Shown: positions 1-6,809 of the stretch, piece by piece
How positions within the stretch are numbered: position 1 is the first letter of the stretch
Layout of the letters: each line of letters begins with the position of its first letter
The notes under the pieces: generated by a model
Databases searched by the model: none
Told to the model about the DNA's origin: nothing
The model's input: only the letters and a program-made list of their open reading frames with translations
Translations under genes and position numbers: made by a program
Assembly (NCBI GenBank): GCA_018665005.1
Contig: JABJEE010000095.1
Coordinates: 1 to 11,699, forward strand
Source: Flavobacteriales bacterium
GTDB lineage: Bacteria; Bacteroidota; Bacteroidia; Flavobacteriales_D; Crocinitomicaceae
Direction of reading: 5' to 3'
DNA length: 11,699 nucleotides

Positions 1-893
1 GATCTTCCTTCCATAAATGCTCTTGCTTTTGAAGCCAAAGCCAAATTGATACCTCCACGAGGAGATGATCCGTATGAAATATAAGGAGCCAATTCTTGTA
101 AAGCAGGAATACTTGGATTTCTGGTTTCATTAATGATATCAACAATGTATTTTTCAATTTTTTCGTCCAAATACACTTCTTTAACCAGGGCCTTCAATCT
201 TAAAACATCCTTTTTTGTCAATGCCTTTTTTACTTTTTCTGTCTCACTTCCCTGTATTTTAGATCTAATGATTAACGCTTCTTCAGCCGGCGAAGGATAA
301 CCAACACTTACTTTCATCATAAAACGATCCTTCTGAGCTTCCGGGAGGTTGTAAGTCCCTTCCTGTTCAATTGGATTTTGTGTTGCCATGACTAAAAACG
401 GATCCGGTAATTTAAATGATTCTTCTCCAATCGTTACTTGACGTTCTTGCATAGCCTCGAGCAGTGCGCTTTGAACTTTAGCGGGTGCTCTATTTATTTC
501 ATCCGCTAAAATAAAGGATGCAAATAGTGGCCCCTTTCTAACGGCAAAACTTTCAGATTTTTGCTGATAAATCATAGTTCCAGTAACGTCTGCTGGCAAT
601 AAGTCTGGTGTGAATTGTATGCGACTAAAATCAAGACTCATAGCCTGAGAAAGCGTTTTTACCGTTAAGGTTTTGGCCAATCCGGGCAATCCTTCAAGTA
701 AAACATGGCCTTCAGTCAAGAGCGCAATAATTAATGAATCAATCATTTCTTCCTGACCAATAATAACTTTAGAAATCTCTTTTTTAAGCTGCTCAATTGC
801 CATTTTTTCCAAAGCAATTTGATCATTCAACTTTCGAAGATGGTCAGCAGGATTTACACTTTCGTTATTTTCTGAAGCTTTTAACTCACTCAT
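1..893 (-). CDS. MoxR-family AAA+ ATPase (3' end outside window)
   Basis: The 297 residues in the window cover most of a MoxR-type AAA+ ATPase (family about 320-335 aa). The reading frame continues off the left edge, so only the C-terminal tip is missing. Visible motifs: Walker A GLPGLAKT (68-75), Walker B with LADEIN (129-134), sensor 1 ATQNP (170-174), arginine-finger region EAQKDRF (185-191) and sensor 2 SPRG (277-280). These are the canonical MoxR AAA_3 signatures, and all key ATPase residues are present. MoxR ATPases act as chaperone-like remodelers, usually with VWA-domain partners. In Bacteroidota they commonly head an operon with DUF58 and Bat (VWA, TPR) genes; here that operon would lie beyond the left edge, which is inference. 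The start is ATG at 891-893, giving MSELKASEN with an acidic lead-in, divergent from the zinc-ribbon gene. A near-match -7 box (GATTTTTG, 912-919, minus strand) lies 18 bases upstream. Confidence 0.93.
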   Translation of the reverse strand, partial: MSELKASENNESVNPADHLRKLNDQIALEKMAIEQLKKEISKVIIGQEEMIDSLIIALLTEGHVLLEGLPGLAKTLTVKTLSQAMSLDFSRIQFTPDLLPADVTGTMIYQQKSESFAVRKGPLFASFILADEINRAPAKVQSALLEAMQERQVTIGEESFKLPDPFLVMATQNPIEQEGTYNLPEAQKDRFMMKVSVGYPSPAEEALIIRSKIQGSETEKVKKALTKKDVLRLKALVKEVYLDEKIEKYIVDIINETRNPSIPALQELAPYISYGSSPRGGINLALASKARAFMEGR

Positions 894-940
894 AGGATTT
901 CTATTTAAAAACAAAAATCCGAAACACTCCTTTTAATGAA

Positions 941-971
941 TTGTATTTCATGTTAATTCTTGTTAATCTTG
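941..971 (+). promoter_or_regulatory. Putative Bacteroidota promoter for the zinc-ribbon/hydrolase unit
   Basis: TTG at 941-943 (-33-like), a 20-base spacer, then TAATCTTG at 964-971, one mismatch from the Bacteroidota -7 consensus TAnnTTTG. The -7 box ends 5 bases before the ATG at 977. This favours 977 over the TTG at 941 as the start codon and implies a leaderless or nearly leaderless transcript. The assignment rests on motif match and spacing only. Confidence 0.45.
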
Positions 972-976
972 TATGT

Positions 977-1348
977 ATGAAGTCTGAATCAAAAAGACAA
1001 TGCCTTGAGTGCAAGGAAAAACTTGTTGGTCGTAAAGATCAAAAATTCTGTTGTGACTATTGTCGCAATACGTACAACAATAAGCTCAATGAAGATTCAA
1101 ATAAAGCCGTTAGAAACATCAACCGTATTTTGAGAAAAAATAGACGTATCCTATCACAACTCAATCCAGAGGGTAAATCTAAAGTTCATTTGATTCAATT
1201 GGCTGAACTTGGTTTCAATTTTCACTATTTCACCAATATTTACACCACGAAAAAAGGACTTCAGTATATTTTCTGTTATGACATGGGGTATAGAGAAATA
1301 GAGAATAAAGAATACTTGCTTGTTCATAAACAAGAATATGTTTCATAA
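977..1348 (+). CDS. Small zinc-ribbon protein of unknown function
   Basis: A 123-residue protein opening with a compact zinc-ribbon-like cluster, C9-x2-C12 and C25/C26-x2-C29, in the context CLECKEKLVGRKDQKFCCDYC. A basic, asparagine-rich helix follows (NKLNEDSNKAVRNINRILRKNRRIL, residues about 35-59), then a C-terminal half with GFNFHYFTNIYTTKKG and FCYDMGY. The layout resembles a conserved hypothetical family that I recall from flavobacteria. The basic ribbon-plus-helix could bind nucleic acid, but no function is established by the sequence. The frame is open back to a TTG at 941, which would add MYFMLILVNLVC. I prefer the ATG at 977 because the cysteine cluster follows it directly and a promoter-like element overlaps the upstream extension. 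The stop overlaps the next gene's start by one base (TAATG), so translation of the pair is probably coupled. Confidence 0.8.
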   Translation: MKSESKRQCLECKEKLVGRKDQKFCCDYCRNTYNNKLNEDSNKAVRNINRILRKNRRILSQLNPEGKSKVHLIQLAELGFNFHYFTNIYTTKKGLQYIFCYDMGYREIENKEYLLVHKQEYVS

Positions 1349-2172
1349 TGATGAAAATTCAAAATGATACTTATACTGGAGCTCAAAACCGAAAAAGCTT
1401 AATTGATCTTGAAATCCCTGAAGAGTTTAATGGTGAAATCATCATATTTATTCACGGGTTCATGGGTTTTAAAGATTGGGGAGCTTGGCATTTGGTAATG
1501 GATTATTTTGTGCAAAAGGGGTATGGGTTTTGCAAATTCAATATCAGTCATGGAGGAGGAACTGTCGAAAATGGTATTGATTTTCCTGATGCTGACTCGT
1601 TCGGAAACAACACGTTCAGTCATGAACTTGAAGATCTGAATCAGGTGGTTCGTTGGATTGATGAAAAAGTATCTCATTGGAAAGGACATGTAATTGGACA
1701 CTCCAAAGGCGGCGCTACAGCTTTAATTGCAGGAGAGCATATTAAAAAGATTCAAAGTATCTCGACCTGGGCTGCTATAGCTTCAATTGGAGAAAGGTTT
1801 CCAACAGGAGAACAACTTGAAAAATGGAAATCAAACGGAGTGAAATACGTTAAGAACGGGAGAACACAGCAAGAACTCCCTCAAAAATACACTTTGTACA
1901 CAGACTACATGACAAATGAACATACTTTTGATCTCGAACGCATTTGTGGTACGATTGATAAACCCATTTTTGTAGCTCACGGAGAAAAAGACACCTCAGT
2001 TGATATCAACAATGGCAATCGCTTAGCGAATTGGTCTAGAACCAATTTATGTGTGATCGATAAGACAGATCATGTATTTGACTCAAGACATCCCTGGACA
2101 CAAACTGAGCTTCCAAACCCTCTTTTACAATTGTGTAAGAGCACCGAAAAATTTCTAAAAGAATTAAAATAA
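1348..2172 (+). CDS. Alpha/beta-fold hydrolase
   Basis: A 274-residue cytosolic alpha/beta hydrolase with no signal peptide. The oxyanion-hole motif HGFMGFKDWG is at 36-45 and the nucleophile elbow GHSKGG at 117-122, with Ser119 as the likely nucleophile. Asp215 in HGEKD (211-215) and His242 in KTDHVF complete a plausible catalytic triad; His248 is a less likely alternative. The layout is close to dienelactone-hydrolase or prolyl-oligopeptidase-like single-domain esterases. Substrate cannot be read from the sequence: a carboxylester, thioester or peptide bond are all possible. The first ATG (1348) overlaps the upstream stop codon and a second ATG follows at 1351, so the start may be either. 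Coupling to the zinc-ribbon gene suggests co-expression. The terminator hairpin begins one base after the stop. Confidence 0.9.
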   Translation: MMKIQNDTYTGAQNRKSLIDLEIPEEFNGEIIIFIHGFMGFKDWGAWHLVMDYFVQKGYGFCKFNISHGGGTVENGIDFPDADSFGNNTFSHELEDLNQVVRWIDEKVSHWKGHVIGHSKGGATALIAGEHIKKIQSISTWAAIASIGERFPTGEQLEKWKSNGVKYVKNGRTQQELPQKYTLYTDYMTNEHTFDLERICGTIDKPIFVAHGEKDTSVDINNGNRLANWSRTNLCVIDKTDHVFDSRHPWTQTELPNPLLQLCKSTEKFLKELK

Positions 2173-2173
2173 A

Positions 2174-2201
2174 AAAAGCCCGGACTTTTATCCGGGCTTT
2201 T
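2174..2201. terminator. Bidirectional Rho-independent terminator (hydrolase / tRNA-His)
   Basis: A perfect 11-bp stem, AAAAGCCCGGA (2174-2184) and TCCGGGCTTTT (2191-2201), with a 6-base loop. On the minus strand the hairpin is followed by seven T, making a strong terminator for the tRNA. On the plus strand only four T follow before GGG, so termination of the hydrolase message is expected to be weaker. It fills the space between the hydrolase stop and the tRNA 3' end. Confidence 0.92.
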
Positions 2202-2202
2202 G

Positions 2203-2277
2203 GGTGGAAGATGGGTCTCGAACCCACGACCCTCGGTACCACAAACCGATGCTCTAACCAACTGAGCTACAACCACC
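2203..2277 (-). tRNA. tRNA-His (anticodon GTG)
   Basis: The minus strand folds as a complete cloverleaf. The D arm is GCTCAGTTGGTTAGAGC. The anticodon stem is TCGGT/ACCGA around loop TTGTGGT, giving anticodon GTG. The T arm is GTGGG-TTCGAGA-CCCAT. The 5' end has the extra G(-1) and the discriminator is C73, both histidine identity features. The 3' terminal CCA is not fully encoded (CA then A), so it would be added by CCA-adding enzyme. One oddity is the acceptor stem, GTGGTTG against CTTCCAC, which leaves U5-U68 and U6-U67 unpaired. A -7 promoter element lies 12 bases upstream and a strong terminator directly downstream, so it is a single-gene unit. Confidence 0.95.
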
Positions 2278-2289
2278 ATTTCGTGGCGA

Positions 2290-2297
2290 CAAATATA
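2290..2297 (-). promoter_or_regulatory. Putative -7 box of the tRNA-His promoter
   Basis: Reverse strand TATATTTG is a perfect match to the Bacteroidota -7 consensus TAnnTTTG, 12 bases upstream of the mature tRNA 5' end. A TTTTGA element at 2322-2327 could be the -33 region, but its spacing (about 25 bases) is longer than usual. Confidence 0.5.
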
Positions 2298-2355
2298 ATA
2301 AATTCTTCTCATAAAAATTAATCAAAATAAATGTCTTTTAAAATCGTTATGCTTT

Positions 2356-2363
2356 TAACTTTA
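2356..2363 (+). promoter_or_regulatory. Putative -7 box of the TonB-dependent receptor gene
   Basis: TAACTTTA matches TAnnTTTG except at the last base and ends 5 bases before the TTG start at 2369. No clear -33 TTG is visible about 19 bases upstream, so this is a weak call. Confidence 0.3.
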
Positions 2364-2368
2364 CACCC

Positions 2369-4993
2369 TTGAAAGGAACTTTACTATATTTCGTGTTTTT
2401 CTCATTTTTTGTTTTTGGACAACAAAAACAATTGGAGGGTATTTGTGTCGATAAAAAAGGGAACCCTATTGAAAATGTATTTGTAAAAATCAATACTTCC
2501 CCTATTCAAGAAAACTACACAGATTCTAAAGGGAAATATGAATTTATAGTACAATTAGAAGACACCTTAAAAATGGTTTATCAGGCGAATGAAATTACCA
2601 TTAAAAAAGACATCTATATATCTTCTGGACTCAAAAACTTCCCCAACATTTCTTTTCCTATCCTTGTTCAACAGAGTGTCACAGTAATCAAAGAAAGAGA
2701 GAACCCCTTTGAATTAGAAACGCTTCCTTTAGTCGATGCCCAAAAATTAACAGGTAGTATTGAGCGAAGCTTGGTTTTAACCACAGCGGCAACATCGAAT
2801 AACGAACTTACAACAAACTATAATGTAAGAGGTGGAAATTATGATGAAAACTTGGTCTATGTAAATGGTTTTTTAGTCTATCGACCTTTTCTGACACGCA
2901 GTGGTCAGCAAGAAGGCATGAGCTTTATCCATTCTTCTCTTGTTGAATCTGTTCGGTTTTCAGCTGGAGGTTTTGATGCTCAGTATGGAGATAAATTGAG
3001 CTCAGTCTTAGATATCACTTACAAAAAACCGACTGAGTTTAAGTCCTCGTTAATGATTTCTTTGCTGGGTGCGGAAGCGCATGTAGAACAAAAAATCGGA
3101 AAAAAATTCGATTATATAGTCGGAGCGAGATATCGGTCTAACGGCTATTTGTTGAATTCTCTACCTACACAAGGATCGTATAATCCGGTGTTTTCAGATG
3201 CCCAGATCTCAACCAATTTTAATATTAAAGACAACCTGGTTTTTAGTACGCTCCTGCATTACTCATCAAATAATTATCGATTTAGTCCAGAAACTTCAGA
3301 AACTGATTTTGGGACAGCAAATGAAGCTTACTCCTTTAAAATCTATTTTGATGGCCAAGAACAAACCAAATTTGAAACCATGATGGGGGGCCTATCTCTT
3401 AAATGGAAAGCCAATGAAAAAACAGACATCGACTTTTATGCTACCGCATTTCAAACAACCGAAAGAGAATATTTCGATATTCAAGGCCAATATTTTATTA
3501 ATGAGCTAGAAACAGACCCTTCTAAGGAAGAATACGGTGATTCAATCGCAGTACTGGGAATTGGAACCTTTCTGAATCACGCACGGAATAAACTAAATGC
3601 CAATATCATTAATATATATCACAACGGTCGACATGAGTTCTTTAATGGATATGCGGATCAGGCCAGACTGAAATTTAAAAATAGACATTTAAAATGGGGA
3701 GTTTCGTTTCAAATGGATCAGTTTAATGATGTCCTAAGTGAATGGCGCATGATAGATTCTGCAGGATACAGTGTGCCACAAACTAACCCAAATGAAATTG
3801 AGCTTTTTGAGGTGATTAAAGGAGAGCTTTCTCTAAATAATCAAAGATATACTGGTTTCATTCAATACAATACAAGTTGGTCTCGCACTCAAAAGAATGT
3901 CATTGTTTCTCGACCCTATAAAATTGGAGAACACGGACAAAAGACAAAAGTTTGGTGTACGGATACCATTGCGGAAGCCAATTCCAAATGGGCAGTTTCA
4001 GTCGGAACCCGCGGAGGATATACAACTGTTAATGAAGAACTTTATTTTACCCCAAGAGCAGCACTTATTTATTATCCCAAAGCCTACATTGCACAAAACG
4101 ATAAAATTTACAAAAGAAACATCTCTTATCGTTTATCTTCTGGAATGTATTATCAACCACCATTCTATAGAGAATTCAGATACTTTGATGGTAGCTTAAG
4201 AACTGACGTCAAGGCCCAAAAATCAGTTCATGTCGTTGCAGGAACAGATTTCTTCTTTAACATGTGGCAACGAGAAATGCCTTTCAAATTTACAGGAGAG
4301 GTCTTTTATAAGTATTTGTGGGATGTTAATCCTTATCAAATTGAAAATGTCCGTACCCGATATTATGCCGATAATAATGCCATTGCATACGCTTATGGTT
4401 TAGATTTGAATATTCATGGTGAGTTTGTAAAAGGTATTGAGTCGTTTTTTAAATTGGGTTTTCTTTCTACTAAAGAAGATATCCTAGACGATCAATACAT
4501 GGAATATTATAATGCCTCTGGTGAAAGAATAATATTTGGGTTTAGCGAAGACCAAACGGTTGTAGATAGCGCTACTATTTTCCCTGGATACATCCCTCGC
4601 CCAACCGATCAGTTTTTTAATTTTGGAGCTTTGGTTCAAGATCAAATGCCAGGACTAGAAAGCTTTACAGTACAAATGGGAATGCAGTTTGGGACAAGAC
4701 TACCCTACGGTCCTCCTGACCCAACTCGCTATAAAGACACCCTTAGAATGAAATCTTATTTTAGAGTAGATTTGGGAATGTCTTACGACTTTTTAGGCAA
4801 GTCCAAATCACGTCATAAATTTTGGAAAAACAATTTTTCCCAGGCCTTGATTTCTCTTGAAATATTTAATCTTTTGGGTATCAATAATGTCTTATCTAAA
4901 CAATGGATTCAAGACGTTAGTGGTAAGTATTATTCTATTCCAAATTACCTTACTCAAAGGCGCTTTAACCTGAAGCTCATATTGAGACTTTAG
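2369..4993 (+). CDS. TonB-dependent outer-membrane receptor with carboxypeptidase-regulatory-like domain
   Basis: An 874-residue outer-membrane protein. Residues 1-17 are a Sec signal peptide (KGTLLYFVFFSFFVFG, then QQ). Residues about 20-100 form a CarbopepD_reg-like beta domain with the typical DSKGKYEF turn. Residues about 115-220 are the plug, with NVRGGNYDENLVYVNG and AGGFDAQYGDKLSSVLDITY. The rest is a 22-strand-type beta-barrel ending in YLTQRRFNLKLILRL. This type takes up a siderophore, vitamin, oligosaccharide or similar ligand using TonB-ExbBD energy. The substrate is not readable and no SusD partner is adjacent, so it is not a clear SusC. The only usable start is TTG at 2369: an in-frame stop lies at 2339-2341, no ATG or GTG occurs between, and the signal peptide begins directly at this codon. 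The C-terminal residue is Leu rather than the commoner Phe. The gene end overlaps the convergent regulator by 4 bases. Confidence 0.92.
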   Translation: MKGTLLYFVFFSFFVFGQQKQLEGICVDKKGNPIENVFVKINTSPIQENYTDSKGKYEFIVQLEDTLKMVYQANEITIKKDIYISSGLKNFPNISFPILVQQSVTVIKERENPFELETLPLVDAQKLTGSIERSLVLTTAATSNNELTTNYNVRGGNYDENLVYVNGFLVYRPFLTRSGQQEGMSFIHSSLVESVRFSAGGFDAQYGDKLSSVLDITYKKPTEFKSSLMISLLGAEAHVEQKIGKKFDYIVGARYRSNGYLLNSLPTQGSYNPVFSDAQISTNFNIKDNLVFSTLLHYSSNNYRFSPETSETDFGTANEAYSFKIYFDGQEQTKFETMMGGLSLKWKANEKTDIDFYATAFQTTEREYFDIQGQYFINELETDPSKEEYGDSIAVLGIGTFLNHARNKLNANIINIYHNGRHEFFNGYADQARLKFKNRHLKWGVSFQMDQFNDVLSEWRMIDSAGYSVPQTNPNEIELFEVIKGELSLNNQRYTGFIQYNTSWSRTQKNVIVSRPYKIGEHGQKTKVWCTDTIAEANSKWAVSVGTRGGYTTVNEELYFTPRAALIYYPKAYIAQNDKIYKRNISYRLSSGMYYQPPFYREFRYFDGSLRTDVKAQKSVHVVAGTDFFFNMWQREMPFKFTGEVFYKYLWDVNPYQIENVRTRYYADNNAIAYAYGLDLNIHGEFVKGIESFFKLGFLSTKEDILDDQYMEYYNASGERIIFGFSEDQTVVDSATIFPGYIPRPTDQFFNFGALVQDQMPGLESFTVQMGMQFGTRLPYGPPDPTRYKDTLRMKSYFRVDLGMSYDFLGKSKSRHKFWKNNFSQALISLEIFNLLGINNVLSKQWIQDVSGKYYSIPNYLTQRRFNLKLILRL

Positions 4994-5664
4994 CTCGATG
5001 GAGCAAACAAAAACTTGTTTGGTGAAACCAGATTTGTTTTAACGGCATACATCACAATACCCGCTGTGTTTTTCACTCCAAGTTTGGACATAATGTTTTT
5101 TCTATGGGTGGTAATTGTGTGGTTACTTAAAAATAAGAGCTCTGCAATTTTATTATTGGTATACCCTTCTGATATGAGGACAATTATTTCATTCTCTCTT
5201 TCACTCAAAACAACGGCTTCACAAGTAAATGAATCAAAATCCAAATCATTGACGTCAATTTGTGCCTTTTGGATCGTCTCAAGAATCTGTCCGCAAAAGA
5301 ACTTGTTACCTTTTCTTGTTTCAAGTACCGCATTTACGATTTCTGATAAATCACAATCTTTTTTGACATAGCTCATAATTCCTGACCTCAAAGCATCGAC
5401 AAGTGTTTGGGCACTCTGTTCCGGGGTAATTGCAATGAACTTAATTTCCTTTTTAAAACTGCTGATTTCACTGATTGTATCAATTGTGAATCCAGGAGAA
5501 GTGTAATCAATTAGTACCATTGAAACATCGAATGAATTTAGCTGATTCATCAATTCATTACCATCACTAGCCTCTCCTACAATAGAAATGGAAGTTTGTG
5601 TAGATAAAATGGATCGCAATCCTACCCTTGTTAAATCATTACTATCAGCGATTATTATCGACAT
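4990..5664 (-). CDS. LuxR/NarL-type response regulator
   Basis: A 224-residue, two-domain DNA-binding response regulator. Residues 1-120 are the receiver: Asp7 in IIADSND, phosphoacceptor Asp53 in VLIDYTSP, Thr80 in IAIT and Lys102 in SYVKKD. Residues about 153-213 are a GerE/LuxR helix-turn-helix with LSERENEIIVLISEGYTNNKIAELL and HRKNIMSKLGV. The usual acidic pair (DD) reads D7-S8, so Mg binding may be weakened. No histidine kinase is adjacent, so it is an orphan here. The frame is open back to a TTG at 5688, but that codon lies inside a perfect -7 box. The ATG at 5664 gives the normal receiver start (MSIIIAD) and is chosen. A 17-base dyad sits between box and start codon. The gene is divergent from sua5 and convergent with the receptor gene. 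Confidence 0.92.
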   Translation of the reverse strand: MSIIIADSNDLTRVGLRSILSTQTSISIVGEASDGNELMNQLNSFDVSMVLIDYTSPGFTIDTISEISSFKKEIKFIAITPEQSAQTLVDALRSGIMSYVKKDCDLSEIVNAVLETRKGNKFFCGQILETIQKAQIDVNDLDFDSFTCEAVVLSERENEIIVLISEGYTNNKIAELLFLSNHTITTHRKNIMSKLGVKNTAGIVMYAVKTNLVSPNKFLFAPSS

Positions 5665-5668
5665 CTTA

Positions 5669-5685
5669 TTTAGAATTAATCTAAA
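5669..5685 (-). promoter_or_regulatory. Inverted repeat in the response-regulator leader (candidate operator)
   Basis: A perfect dyad, TTTAGA-N5-TCTAAA, fills the space between the -7 box (5686-5693) and the start codon (5664), so it would cover the transcription start. Its position fits an operator, possibly for autoregulation by the LuxR-type protein, whose family binds short dyads. A weak leader hairpin is the alternative. Confidence 0.35.
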
Positions 5686-5693
5686 CAAAGATA
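5686..5693 (-). promoter_or_regulatory. Putative -7 box of the response-regulator gene
   Basis: Reverse strand TATCTTTG is a perfect TAnnTTTG match, 21 bases upstream of the ATG at 5664. No convincing -33 TTG is visible at the expected distance. The box overlaps the alternative TTG start at 5688 and so argues against it. Confidence 0.5.
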
Positions 5694-5777
5694 CATATAC
5701 TTGTAAAAATACAGCTAGTAATTAATGAATTATTTTTAACATCAAATGGAATATTCTAATGTGCTATTAGGAATATG

Positions 5778-5785
5778 TATTTTTG
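5778..5785 (+). promoter_or_regulatory. Putative -7 box of the sua5 gene
   Basis: TATTTTTG is a perfect TAnnTTTG match. It ends 5 bases before the GTG at 5791 and lies inside the reading frame that would start at ATG 5746. It therefore supports the GTG start with a leaderless transcript. No -33 TTG is clear. Confidence 0.4.
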
Positions 5786-5790
5786 TACAA

Positions 5791-6762
5791 GTGATTACGA
5801 AAACTGGACATAGCATACAAGAAGCTGCCGACCTATTAAATAAAGGTCAATTGGTCGCAATACCTACAGAAACTGTGTACGGACTAGCTGCGAATGGACT
5901 TGACCAAGACGCAGTTTCTCAGATATTTAAAGTCAAGAGGAGACCCCTTTCAAACCCTCTTATTCTTCATTTCAAAGACTTGAATAGTGTTTCGAAATAT
6001 GTGTCTCACATACCCACAGAAGCAAAAAAAATTGCACAAGAATTTTGGCCTGGTCCGTTAACTCTATTACTGGAAAAAACAGCGAAAATCCCAAATTCCG
6101 TCAATTCAGGTAAGCAAAAAATTGCAGTACGAATTCCAAACCACCCAGACACTTTAAAACTTTTGGCATTACTTGACTTCCCCTTAGCAGCTCCAAGCGC
6201 AAATTTATACGGCAGGGTCAGTCCTACGAAGGCAGCGCATGTATCCAAGCAGCTCTCTGGTTCAATACCCTATATTTTAGATGGAGGAATGTCTTCAAAA
6301 GGTATAGAGTCAACCATTTTAGGATTTGAAAACGGTAAAACCATTCTTTACAGATTAGGAGCTATTACCACTGAAGAAATAGAGGATTGTATTGGGGAAA
6401 AAGTATTTATTTATGATCATAACTTAATTTCAGATCAACCTATTACAAGTGGAATGGTAAATTACCATTACGCACCACAAACCCCCATTTATGATATTGG
6501 AGACATTTCAAAAATAGAAACCATTGCAAACTTTGGTTACATAGGGTTTAACAAAACAATTGATGATGTCCCCAATGAAAATCAATTTTTACTGAGTCCC
6601 GAATCAGACCTCAATATTGCTTCTAAAAATTTATACCACGCCTTGCATTATATGGATGAAAAACAATTTGATGCAATTTTCATTTGTAATTTTCCACAGA
6701 TAGGTTTAGGTCGATCGATGAATGATCGAATCAATAAGGCGACTGCAAAGTATAAGAAATAA
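5791..6762 (+). CDS. sua5: L-threonylcarbamoyladenylate synthase, Sua5 type
   Basis: Makes L-threonylcarbamoyl-AMP from threonine, bicarbonate and ATP, the first step of t6A formation at position 37 of ANN-decoding tRNAs; the TsaB/TsaD/TsaE-type machinery transfers it. Numbering from the ATG at 5746: the YrdC domain spans about 22-210, with IPTETVYGLAANG (39-51), KVKRRPLSNPLILHF (62-76), WPGPLTLLL (101-109), AVRIPNHP (127-134) and APSANLYGRVSP (149-160). A linker with MVNYHYAPQTP (237-247) leads into the C-terminal Sua5 domain, so this is the long Sua5 form rather than short TsaC. I prefer the GTG at 5791 (323 aa). The upstream 15 residues are hydrophobic and atypical, conservation begins just after VITKTG, and a perfect -7 box lies within that upstream stretch. 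The ATG at 5746 (338 aa) is the alternative. It is divergent from the response regulator and convergent with rpmE2. Confidence 0.92.
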   Translation: MITKTGHSIQEAADLLNKGQLVAIPTETVYGLAANGLDQDAVSQIFKVKRRPLSNPLILHFKDLNSVSKYVSHIPTEAKKIAQEFWPGPLTLLLEKTAKIPNSVNSGKQKIAVRIPNHPDTLKLLALLDFPLAAPSANLYGRVSPTKAAHVSKQLSGSIPYILDGGMSSKGIESTILGFENGKTILYRLGAITTEEIEDCIGEKVFIYDHNLISDQPITSGMVNYHYAPQTPIYDIGDISKIETIANFGYIGFNKTIDDVPNENQFLLSPESDLNIASKNLYHALHYMDEKQFDAIFICNFPQIGLGRSMNDRINKATAKYKK

Positions 6763-6765
6763 AAA

Positions 6766-6786
6766 AACCCTTGCATAACAAGGGTT
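6766..6786. terminator. Terminator hairpin shared by sua5 and rpmE2
   Basis: A perfect 8-bp stem, AACCCTTG (6766-6773) and CAAGGGTT (6779-6786), with a 5-base loop. On the minus strand it is followed by a run of seven T, making a good terminator for rpmE2. On the plus strand the tract after the stem is TTCTAAAT, so termination of sua5 is weaker. Confidence 0.85.
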
Positions 6787-6809
6787 CTAAATATATTGCA
6801 ATCAAGATA

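Noticed and set aside
2036..2312. Minus-strand ORFs crossing the terminator and tRNA-His
   Set aside because: They run through a structured tRNA and its terminator; the apparent peptides are the well-known spurious translation of tRNA sequence.
2369..4993. SusC of a polysaccharide utilization locus
   Set aside because: There is no adjacent SusD, glycoside hydrolase or SusC-specific context, so only the general receptor call is supported.
5015..5371. 118-residue plus-strand ORF opposite the response regulator
   Set aside because: It is the antisense of the conserved LuxR helix-turn-helix and receiver region and has no independent coding support.
5665..5688. TTG start at 5688 for the response regulator
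   Set aside because: The codon lies within the -7 box and the extension precedes the normal receiver start at Met 5664.
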